Positions 1 to 6,351 of a stretch of DNA of 13,298 nt are shown here, piece after piece (the first letter of the stretch is position 1; each line of letters starts with the position of its first letter). The position numbers and the translations under genes were made by a program. The DNA comes from DASSFG01 sp035547915 (lineage in GTDB: Bacteria; Planctomycetota; Planctomycetia; Pirellulales; JAICIG01). The notes beneath the pieces were generated by a model. It was given only the letters and a program-made list of their open reading frames with translations. It was not told where the DNA came from and did not search any database. The DNA lies in NCBI GenBank assembly GCA_035547915.1, contig DASZTS010000057.1, positions 1 through 13,298 on the forward strand, written 5' to 3'.

Positions 1-378
1 GTGAAAATCGAACGAGACTTCGCTACACTCTGTTGCCACGAGGCCGCCTCCATGCAAATGGCCAAAGTTGTTTGTGCAAGACCAACTTATGCCAGATGGA
101 GCGGCCTTTTTCTATGGGGGCGGTGAGAAATGCGGGCTAACTGATCACCGAACCCCGTTGCCCAACCTATCTCCCGCCCTGCTATCACTTTACGCTGACC
201 GTCACCACGCCCCATATCCACCCCGCCAATATCATTCGCGCCACGACGAATTCCTAGTGTGCGGCCCGCGTCGAACTATGCGGCTGCGGCCCCCAGCGCG
301 CACCGCATGGGCCGACATTCTCTTCCGGTGGCATGGCCCATTCTCGCTCACTACGCTTAAGAGCGGTTGCTCCAGATC
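1..378. other. Leading stretch without a supportable gene
   Basis: No convincing gene is visible. The plus-strand frame starting at base 1 is open to a stop at 124-126 and could be the tail of something outside the window, but its residues resemble no family I know. A plus-strand ORF at 68-421 is compositionally unlike a protein (rich in H, P and R) and runs into the next gene. On the minus strand an ATG at 51-53 opens a frame that leaves the window after 17 codons, with no Shine-Dalgarno site. By eye bases 1-250 look less GC-rich than the genes that follow. I found no tRNA, no clear promoter and no repeat. Confidence 0.5.
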
Positions 379-1215
379 ATGCAATCTTCTCCCTCCGACC
401 GCGCGGATACCCCCTCTATGACGTCCACCATCGCCAAATCGGTCCTCCCGACCACCTGGAAGGTCCCCGAGATCTTTCGCACCCGGTTGGGCGAGAGCGC
501 GGGGCGGCAGCGGTCGATGGCGGCCGACGGCCACCTGCTGATCGTGCTGCACGAATTGCCGAAGCCGACCGCGCATGAACGGACCGGCCGGCTCTTCTGG
601 CGCGAGCCCGACGGACAATGGAAATCGAATTCCCAGGGCAGCGGCATCCAAGCCTTGAAGCGACATCTGACCGACTATGCCGACGAGGTGACACGGCTCG
701 AAGGGCAGGTCGACCAGGCGGCCAGCGCCGAGGACTATTTCGCCGTGCTACAAGCCGCCGCGCCCCTGTTTCGCGCGGCCCGCAATATGCACGCCGCGCT
801 CCAGCAGGCGCGCGAACTGACACCGGCGGATCGCGACCTGGTGTTGATGCGCGATCGAGCGGTGGAGATCGAGCGTGCGGCCGAGTTGGTCCATGGCGAC
901 GCCAAGAACGGCCTCGATTTCACAGTCGCCCGCCAGAGCGAGGAGCAAGCCCAGCGCAGCTACGAGATGGCCGTCTCGGCCCACCGCCTGAACATACTCG
1001 CCGCCATCTTCTTACCCGTCGCCACGCTGAGCGCGATCTTCGGCATGAACCTCGATCACGGCCTCGAAATCAACGGCAATCCCGCCGCCTTCTGGATAGT
1101 GCTCGCCGCCGGCTTCATCGTCGGCGTCCTCCTCACCGGCATCCTCACCAACGCCCCCACGCAACCCTCGACCCCAAGCGTTGCGCGGTCGTCGAAGAAG
1201 TTCCGGCGACGGTAG
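379..1215 (+). CDS. CorA-like divalent cation transporter family protein, short form
   Basis: Predicted 278-residue inner-membrane protein of the CorA metal-ion family, which carries Mg2+ and sometimes Co2+ or Ni2+ through pentameric channels. The C-terminal third shows the family layout: a first membrane helix at about residues 204-221 ending in the signature GMN (222-224), a short polar loop (LDHGLEINGNP), a second helix at about 236-257, then a basic tail ending KKFRRR. Residues 1-200 form a mainly helical cytoplasmic domain. At 278 residues it is shorter than classical CorA (about 316), and the loop lacks the usual MPE after GMN, so transport activity and ion choice are uncertain. Start: ATG at 379 was chosen; ATG at 418 or TTG at 367 are possible, and none has a clear ribosome site. 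It converges with the cupin gene 16 bases away. The family call is firm; the function is inferred. Confidence 0.78.
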   Translation: MQSSPSDRADTPSMTSTIAKSVLPTTWKVPEIFRTRLGESAGRQRSMAADGHLLIVLHELPKPTAHERTGRLFWREPDGQWKSNSQGSGIQALKRHLTDYADEVTRLEGQVDQAASAEDYFAVLQAAAPLFRAARNMHAALQQARELTPADRDLVLMRDRAVEIERAAELVHGDAKNGLDFTVARQSEEQAQRSYEMAVSAHRLNILAAIFLPVATLSAIFGMNLDHGLEINGNPAAFWIVLAAGFIVGVLLTGILTNAPTQPSTPSVARSSKKFRRR

Positions 1216-1231
1216 AAGACCATCCGTTTCG

Positions 1232-1705
1232 TCAATGCGCCGGTGGCTTGATTTCGAGGCCAAAGCGGGGGGCGATTGCGACGAGCTTGTCGATCTCCTC
1301 CTTGGTCGGCGGCAAGGCGGTCGTGGCGCCTTCGGCGAGTGGCACGCCGGTCTCGAAGAACATCTGCTCGAGGCCGGCAGGTGCGACCGAAATCAACATC
1401 CTTGCGGTCTGGCTGCTCTCGTTCTTGAAGGAGTGCAACGAGCCGACCGGCATGTTGGCGAACGTGCCGGCGTGCGCCACGATCCGTTGACCGTCGACGC
1501 GGATGGTGATCTCGCCTTCGAGGACGTAGAAGCCTTCTTCTTCTCGGCTATGGATGTGCGGTGGTGGGCCGCCGCCGGGAGGCACGATGGCTTCCCAGAG
1601 AGCATACTTGCCGTTCGTGTCCTCGCCGGTTGCCAGAAAGCGGTAAACGTCGCCAACAATGGCGAGGGTGCGGCCCTGGCGGGGGCTTCTGACGGTTGGG
1701 CTCAT
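1232..1705 (-). CDS. Small single-domain cupin protein
   Basis: A 157-residue cupin, a small beta-barrel that usually binds one metal ion. Both conserved motifs are intact. Motif 1 has H50-x-H52 with E57 and G64. Motif 2 is G80-x5-P86-x-G88-x2-H91-x3-N95. The three histidines and the glutamate are the expected metal ligands. There is no signal peptide or membrane segment, so it is probably cytoplasmic. Sequence alone does not give a substrate; such proteins may be dioxygenases, isomerases or sugar/ligand binders. Start: ATG at 1703-1705 is preceded by AAGGA ten bases upstream. The frame stays open further upstream, but only as a shadow across the mutS end. A weak promoter candidate lies upstream: TACAAT at 1787-1792 with TTCCCG sixteen bases further up. 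It sits 241 bases downstream of mutS on the same strand, so read-through is possible but not evident. Confidence 0.85.
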   Translation of the reverse strand: MSPTVRSPRQGRTLAIVGDVYRFLATGEDTNGKYALWEAIVPPGGGPPPHIHSREEEGFYVLEGEITIRVDGQRIVAHAGTFANMPVGSLHSFKNESSQTARMLISVAPAGLEQMFFETGVPLAEGATTALPPTKEEIDKLVAIAPRFGLEIKPPAH

Positions 1706-1881
1706 CGAATCTGTGTCCTTATTTCCGTTCAGATAGGTTACATACCACGAAGCCATGAGTCGGTCGGCGGCTGCCAGCACATCGGGATTGTACGGGTGAC
1801 GACTCCTTCGGGAACGACGGATCGAGAGAATTCCCGCACCGGAAAGTGGCTGAGCAGCGTAGCCGAGCGATCGATTATCTT

Positions 1882-1947
1882 GCGCACGAAAATGCGCCCC
1901 CGCCAAGCCGCGAAGTTTGCCATCGATGGCAAATTTGCTTGGCAAAT
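1882..1947. repeat. Cluster of three short inverted repeats after the mutS stop
   Basis: Directly beyond the mutS stop (1947-1949) come three palindromic elements: a 6-base-arm hairpin at 1933-1947 (ATTTGC, loop TTG, GCAAAT); a perfect 18-base palindrome TTTGCCATCGATGGCAAA at 1916-1933; and a hairpin at 1882-1897 (GCGCA, six-base loop, TGCGC). The first two share the word TTTGC/GCAAA and abut. No T-run follows on the mutS-coding strand, so this is not a textbook intrinsic terminator. It may stabilise or end the mutS transcript, or be a protein-binding site. Confidence 0.5.
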
Positions 1948-4613
1948 CAGCGCCGTTCGCCGTTGTCGGCCAGCTCGTTTTGCCATTGCTGAACGAGGGC
2001 CAGGGCGGCGAGCGGAGTGAGTTGGTTGATGTCGGTCTGCCGGATCTTGTCGAGCAGCGGATTCTCGGGCGGGGCGAAGAGCGTGAGCTGCAAATCGCCG
2101 CCGACGCGCAGCCGTTTGCGAGCCAGCTTGGGCCGGCCATCGCTGTCGAGATGTTCTTGTTCCAGCCGGGCCAGGATCTGCTTGGCACGTTCCAATACGT
2201 CGCGCGGTACGCCGGCCAGACGGGCGACATGGATGCCGTAGCTCTTGTCGGCGGCGCCGTCGACGATCTTGTGCAGGAAGATCACGCTCTCTTGCCATTC
2301 GCGCACCGCCACGTTGAGGTTCTTGACGCGCGCCAGCGACGTCGCCAGGTCGGTCAGTTCGTGGTAGTGCGTGGCGAACAGGGTGCGGCAGCCGAGCCGG
2401 TCGTGCAGGTATTCGACGATGGCCCAGGCGAGCGAGACGCCGTCGTAGGTGCTCGTGCCGCGGCCGATCTCGTCGAGGATGACGAGGCTGTGCTCGGTCG
2501 CCGTGTTAAGAATGCGGGCCGTCTCGGTCATCTCGACCATGAAGGTGCTCTGCCCGCGGGCCAGTTCGTCGCTGGCGCCGACGCGAGCGAAGATGCGGTC
2601 GGCCACGCCCAGCGTCGCCTCGCGGGCCGGCACGAAGCTGCCCATCTGTCCGAGGAGCGTGAGGAGCGCCACCTGGCGGATATAGGTACTCTTGCCGGCC
2701 ATGTTCGGCCCGGTGATGAGCAGCATCCTGCCTTCGTCGTCTCCGGCCGCCACGTCGTTGGGCACGAAGGTGCCCTCGGGCAACCGCATGTCGAGCACGG
2801 GATGCCGCCCCTCGACGATCCGCAGTACCGGCTCGGCGACCATCTTGGGCCGGCAATAGCCGCGGTCGCGGGCCAGTTCGGCCAACCCGGCCAGCACGTC
2901 GACCTGCGCCAGCGCCGCCGCCGTGCTCCGCAGCCGCCGGGCCGCGGCCGCCACCAGCTCGCGCAGTTCGAGGAACAACTCGTGCTCCAGCTCCTTGGCC
3001 TTCTCGTCGGCCGTGAGCACCTTCTCTTCGTATTCCTTCAGCTCGGGCGTGATGTAGCGCTCGGCGTTCTTCACCGTCTGCTTGCGGATGTAGCTGGCCG
3101 GAACCTTGTCGCGGTTGGCGTGGGTGATCTCCAGGTAATAGCCGAACACGTTGTTGAAGCCGACCTTGAGGTTGGCGATGCCGGTGCGTCGACTCTCCTC
3201 GGCCTGATAGCGAGCGATCCACTGTTTGCCACCGGCCGCCAGCTCGCGCAGGTTGTCGAGCTCGGCGTTGAACCCGGCGCGCACGAATCCGCCCTCGCGA
3301 CTGACGAGCGGGCACTCGTCCTCCAGCGCGGCATCGAGCTTGCCACGCACGTCGGGGCAGAGGTCGATCTCGCCCTCGAGCCTCGCGAGCAAAGTCGACG
3401 AACGGGCTGTCAGCTTGGCCTTGAGGGTCGGTAGCGTGCGCAGCGTGCGGGCCAGGAAACTGAGGTCGCGCGGCGTGGCTCGGCCCGTGCTCACGCGAGC
3501 CAGCAACCGCTCGACGTCGTAGATTCCCTTGAGCTGGCCGCGCAGTTCTTCGGCCAACTTGGGGTGCGCCAGGAGATCGGCCACGGCATCGAGCCGCTCC
3601 TCGATCGCCGGGATCGCGGTGAGCGGATTGGCCAGCCATTCGGCGAGCAAGCGGGCACCCATCGCGGTCACGGTGCGGTCGAGCACCTCCAGCAACGAAC
3701 CTTCGCGACGGCCATCGCGCAGCGTGCGCGTGATCTCCAGACTGCGCCGCGTCGCCTCGTCGATTTCCAGCGACTCGCCCGGACGATAGGGCGTGAGCCG
3801 ATCGATGTGGGCCAGCGACGATTTCTGCGTCTCGGTCAGATAATCGAGCACGGCGCCGGCGGCACGCAACGCGGCGACATCGCCGCCCCCGCTGGCAGAG
3901 TCGACGCCGAAGCCGAAGCCTTCGAGCGTCTGCGTGCCAAAATGCTTGGTCAGCGTATCGATCGCCGCCTGATGTCCGAACGCCCAGGCCGGGCGGCGCG
4001 TGACGACGAGCCGTTCGTCGAAGCGGCCGGGCGGCTCCGCTTCGTCGGCCAGCAGCACTTCGACGGGGGCGATGCGGGCCAGTTCGTCGGTCAGTCGCGC
4101 CTCGGGCACCTCGGCCGCCAGAAAACGGCCGGTCGAAAGATCGATCCAGGCCAGGCCGACCGGTTTTCCCGGCACGACCGCGGCCAGGTAGTTGCTCTCC
4201 TGCGGGTCGAGCAGCGCATCGTCGGTGACGGTGCCTGGCGACACGACGCGCGTCACCTCTCGTTTGACCAAGCCCTTGGCCAGCCGCGGATCTTCCACCT
4301 GTTCGCAGATTGCGGCCCGCAGCCCCGACGAGATCAACTTGCCCAGGTAGCTTTCGAGCTGGTGGTGCGGGAACCCGGCCATCGGCACGGGGTTTTCGCC
4401 CTTATCGCGGCTGGTCAGTGCGAGCCCGAGCACGCGGGCGGCGAGCTTGGCATCTTCGTGAAACAACTCATAGAAGTCGCCCATGCGGAACAGCAGGATG
4501 CAATCGGGGCAGGCTGCCTTCGCATCGAGATACTGCTGCATCATGGGCGTCACACCGCGCGTCGGCTTGGCTGTTTCCGACGGAGCAGACGTGGTTCGGG
4601 AAACGGCGGCCAT
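1947..4613 (-). CDS. mutS: DNA mismatch repair protein MutS
   Basis: Recognises mispaired and looped-out bases and starts methyl-independent or strand-directed repair with MutL. The product is 888 residues from the chosen ATG (853 in E. coli). Visible elements in order: TPMMQQY at 22-28; the mismatch-binding FYE (F47-Y-E49) inside RMGDFYELF; core and clamp domains with the typical NNVFGYYLEIT; Walker A GPNMAGKST at 635-643; the MTETARIL signature; Walker B ILDEIGRG with D714-E715; FATHYHEL; and a C-terminal tail with a beta-clamp-binding peptide QLTLF (842-846) followed by the LTPLAALALVQQW dimer/tetramer helix. All catalytic motifs are intact. Start: ATG 4611-4613 puts 21 residues before TPMM, near the usual spacing; a GTG at 4692-4694 would add 27 unconserved-looking residues. 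No strong Shine-Dalgarno site is visible. No mutL is in the window. This is the mutS1 type, not the MutS2 recombination suppressor. Confidence 0.97.
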   Translation of the reverse strand: MAAVSRTTSAPSETAKPTRGVTPMMQQYLDAKAACPDCILLFRMGDFYELFHEDAKLAARVLGLALTSRDKGENPVPMAGFPHHQLESYLGKLISSGLRAAICEQVEDPRLAKGLVKREVTRVVSPGTVTDDALLDPQESNYLAAVVPGKPVGLAWIDLSTGRFLAAEVPEARLTDELARIAPVEVLLADEAEPPGRFDERLVVTRRPAWAFGHQAAIDTLTKHFGTQTLEGFGFGVDSASGGGDVAALRAAGAVLDYLTETQKSSLAHIDRLTPYRPGESLEIDEATRRSLEITRTLRDGRREGSLLEVLDRTVTAMGARLLAEWLANPLTAIPAIEERLDAVADLLAHPKLAEELRGQLKGIYDVERLLARVSTGRATPRDLSFLARTLRTLPTLKAKLTARSSTLLARLEGEIDLCPDVRGKLDAALEDECPLVSREGGFVRAGFNAELDNLRELAAGGKQWIARYQAEESRRTGIANLKVGFNNVFGYYLEITHANRDKVPASYIRKQTVKNAERYITPELKEYEEKVLTADEKAKELEHELFLELRELVAAAARRLRSTAAALAQVDVLAGLAELARDRGYCRPKMVAEPVLRIVEGRHPVLDMRLPEGTFVPNDVAAGDDEGRMLLITGPNMAGKSTYIRQVALLTLLGQMGSFVPAREATLGVADRIFARVGASDELARGQSTFMVEMTETARILNTATEHSLVILDEIGRGTSTYDGVSLAWAIVEYLHDRLGCRTLFATHYHELTDLATSLARVKNLNVAVREWQESVIFLHKIVDGAADKSYGIHVARLAGVPRDVLERAKQILARLEQEHLDSDGRPKLARKRLRVGGDLQLTLFAPPENPLLDKIRQTDINQLTPLAALALVQQWQNELADNGERR

Positions 4614-4804
4614 GATGCGTGGTTTGGATGGATTCCGTGGGGCTATCGTTGCGTCAGCACGGCCCGATGCGGGCGGCTCGTCGCAGGACACCACACGGTA
4701 ACAGACGAGCGGCGGCGCATGCTAGCCGATCGCAAGGCACGCGCAAAGAACGTGGCCATGTGGGCTCAGTCGCAGGATGCCCCGGCCGATGGCACGCGGC
4801 GGCT

Positions 4805-5635
4805 TCAACACATCGCTGGCTGTGGAGTGTGGCCGACTGAGAGGGGCGCTAACTGGCGTGAGACCTCGACGGCCAATTGGCGATAGTCGTCGGCGCCGTT
4901 CGAGCCGGGCGCGTAGTCGAAGATCGATTGACCGAAGCTGGGGGCCTCTGCCAAACGGATGTTGCGGCGGATGCGGGTGGCGAAGGGCTGCGCTTCCGAC
5001 CAGCAGGTGCGGCCTGCGCGGCACTGTTCGAAGAAGGTCTCGACGTCGCGGCTCACTTCGCTGGCCAGACGCGTCGAGCCGTCGAACATGCAGAGCACCA
5101 CGCCCGACAGCCGCAAACGCGGATTGAGACGGCGGGCAACCAGGTCGATCGTTTCGAGCAGCTTGCTTAGACCGTGCAACGCCAAGAAATGGGGCTGCAA
5201 GGGGATGAACACTTCGTCGACCGCCGCCAGTGCGTTGAGCGTCAGGATGCCGAGCGATGGCGGACAATCGACGAACAGGTAGTCGAACGAATCGCGATCC
5301 TCTTCGAGCTTGTCGCGCAAGATCAGCTCGCGGCCGACGACGCCGGCCAGTTCCACTTCGGCGGCCGCCAGATCGATATGCGAACCGACCAGCCAGAGGT
5401 GTTCTTGCACCTGCCGCCGCACGTCGGCCAGACGCACGTCGCCCGTCATCACGTCGTAGATCGAGCCTCCCTCTCGTCCCGGCTCGACCCCCAGGTGCAG
5501 CGTGGCGTGGGCCTGCGGATCGAGGTCGACCACCGACACGCGCTGGCCGGTGTCGGCCAACGCCGCGGCCAGATTGACGGCGGTGGTCGTCTTACCCACG
5601 CCCCCTTTTTGATTGATGATGGCGATCTTCCGCAT
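4805..5635 (-). CDS. parA: ParA/Soj-type partition ATPase (orphan)
   Basis: A 276-residue ParA-family ATPase. Members bind ATP, dimerise on nucleoid DNA and position chromosomes, plasmids or protein cargo. Seen in the sequence: deviant Walker A KGGVGKTT (10-17) with signature K10 and catalytic K15; Walker A' VVDLDPQ (35-41); Walker B VDCPPSLG (122-129); and the family segment LQPHFLALHGLSKLLETI. The short N-terminus with no helix-turn-helix places it in the Soj/chromosomal type rather than the plasmid Ia type. The start at ATG 5633-5635 is well supported by AAGGAG five bases upstream and by the Walker A motif at the usual distance. No parB or parS-like site is visible, and the neighbours (mutS, tadA) are unrelated, so it may move a cargo other than the chromosome. 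It ends 191 bases before the mutS start, on the same strand. Confidence 0.93.
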   Translation of the reverse strand: MRKIAIINQKGGVGKTTTAVNLAAALADTGQRVSVVDLDPQAHATLHLGVEPGREGGSIYDVMTGDVRLADVRRQVQEHLWLVGSHIDLAAAEVELAGVVGRELILRDKLEEDRDSFDYLFVDCPPSLGILTLNALAAVDEVFIPLQPHFLALHGLSKLLETIDLVARRLNPRLRLSGVVLCMFDGSTRLASEVSRDVETFFEQCRAGRTCWSEAQPFATRIRRNIRLAEAPSFGQSIFDYAPGSNGADDYRQLAVEVSRQLAPLSVGHTPQPAMC

Positions 5636-5640
5636 CGGAA

Positions 5641-5646
5641 CTCCTT
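5641..5646 (-). promoter_or_regulatory. Shine-Dalgarno site of parA
   Basis: Read on the minus strand this is AAGGAG, a six-base match to the consensus, five bases before the parA ATG. It fixes the start and is the strongest ribosome site in the window. Confidence 0.85.
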
Positions 5647-5665
5647 TCCCGTGTGGTGAGGCGAG

Positions 5666-5694
5666 ATTATACGCGGTTTGGGCAAACCGACCTA
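5666..5694 (-). promoter_or_regulatory. Probable sigma70-type promoter of parA
   Basis: On the minus strand a perfect TATAAT (-10, bases 5666-5671) lies 30 bases before the parA start codon. No good TTGACA is found at the matching -35 distance (around 5689-5694), so either the promoter depends on an activator or the -35 element is degenerate. Transcription would begin around 5659, leaving a leader of about 24 bases that holds the Shine-Dalgarno site. Confidence 0.5.
5674..5689. promoter_or_regulatory. Candidate operator: 16-base inverted repeat in the parA promoter
   Basis: CGGTTTG, a two-base centre (GG), then CAAACCG: two perfect 7-base arms. It occupies the spacer between the -10 box and the -35 position of the parA promoter, a typical place for a repressor or activator dimer to bind. 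It lies within the divergent parA-tadA region and could also affect tadA. The binding protein is unknown; short Soj-type ParA has no obvious DNA-recognition helix of its own. Confidence 0.4.
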
Positions 5695-5733
5695 GCCGAG
5701 CTTGGCAGACCGGGGCGCGGCGGGTCGTTTTTC

Positions 5734-5762
5734 TTCCCGACAGGGCTGGCGTGCCTTACAAT
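5734..5762 (+). promoter_or_regulatory. Possible promoter of tadA
   Basis: TACAAT at 5757-5762 matches the -10 consensus at five of six bases. At a 17-base spacing TTCCCG (5734-5739) is a weak -35 (three of six). Transcription would start near 5769, which would exclude the upstream in-frame TTG at 5702 and support a tadA start near 5798-5819. Confidence 0.35.
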
Positions 5763-5803
5763 CAGGTAGATCCGGGCGGCCACCGAGTAGAACGGAATTG
5801 CCC

Positions 5804-6262
5804 TTGCACGAATACTTCATGCGTCTGGCCTTGCAGGAAGCCGAGCGCGCTCTCGAAGAAGACGAAGTCCCCGTCGGCGCCGTCATCGTGCACCACGAAC
5901 GCGTGATTGCCGCGGCCCACAACCAGCGCGAGCAATTGCGCGATCCGACGGCGCACGCCGAGATGATCGCCATCACGCAAGCCGCCCAGGGGCTGGAGAG
6001 TTGGCGGCTCGACGAGTGCCTGCTCTACGTCACGCTCGAGCCCTGTCCGATGTGCGCGGGAGCCATCACCCAAGCCCGCATTCCCTGGGTGATCTACGGT
6101 GCGCCCGATCCGAAGGCGGGGGCCGTTCATACTCTTTATCAACTGCTGAGTGACCCCCGGCTCAACCATCGCTGTCAGACCGTCAGCGGCGTGTTGGGCG
6201 AGCCGTGTGCCGCGCTGCTCAGCGAGTTTTTCAGGCAGAAGCGGGCCCTGGGCAAGAAGTAG
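5804..6262 (+). CDS. tadA: tRNA-specific adenosine-34 deaminase TadA
   Basis: Zinc enzyme that deaminates adenosine to inosine at the wobble base of tRNA-Arg(ACG), allowing it to read CGU, CGC and CGA. It is normally essential in bacteria. Counting from the chosen start the product has 152 residues, a usual length. The deaminase signature is complete: H51-A-E53 (zinc ligand and proton shuttle) and P80-C81-x2-C84 (the other zinc ligands). The N-terminal HEYFMRLALQEA is the helix that normally opens TadA. The start is uncertain. TTG 5804 is preferred because it begins just before HEYFMRLAL and has a weak ACGGAA six bases upstream; TTG 5798 and ATG 5819 are alternatives. It is divergent from parA, and 89 bases separate it from the next gene on the same strand, so co-transcription is possible. 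Cytoplasmic. Confidence 0.95.
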   Translation: MHEYFMRLALQEAERALEEDEVPVGAVIVHHERVIAAAHNQREQLRDPTAHAEMIAITQAAQGLESWRLDECLLYVTLEPCPMCAGAITQARIPWVIYGAPDPKAGAVHTLYQLLSDPRLNHRCQTVSGVLGEPCAALLSEFFRQKRALGKK

Positions 6263-6266
6263 CCGC

Positions 6267-6303
6267 GCGGACGTGCGGAGACACTAATCTCCAGCCGGTC
6301 CGC
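6267..6303 (+). repeat. Nested hairpin between tadA and the long coiled-coil gene
   Basis: Two nested inverted repeats just after the tadA stop: an outer GCGGAC (6267-6272) pairing with GTCCGC (6298-6303), and an inner GGAGA (6277-6281) pairing with TCTCC (6288-6292) across a CACTAA loop. Internal bulges are 4 and 5 bases. No T-run follows, so it is not a classical terminator. In RNA it could act as a processing or stability element ahead of the next gene. Confidence 0.35.
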
Positions 6304-6351
6304 ATGGCCGACGGGCCGTTCACGAAGCGAAAACAAGAAGGCACGGAAAAC

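Noticed and set aside
1..53. Possible minus-strand gene start reading out of the window
   Set aside because: Only 17 codons are visible, with no Shine-Dalgarno site and no recognisable domain; it cannot be judged.
68..421. A 117-codon plus-strand frame at the window start
   Set aside because: H/P/R-rich composition, no motif, no ribosome site, and it overlaps the better-supported CorA-like start.
1181..2020. A 279-codon plus-strand frame across the corA end, the cupin gene and the spacer
   Set aside because: It spans three unrelated regions and reads antisense to the intact cupin motifs.
1917..3434. A 505-codon plus-strand frame opposite mutS, with another at 3564-4886
   Set aside because: mutS on the other strand has all family motifs. 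These frames have the repetitive V/Q/G/R composition of antisense shadows.
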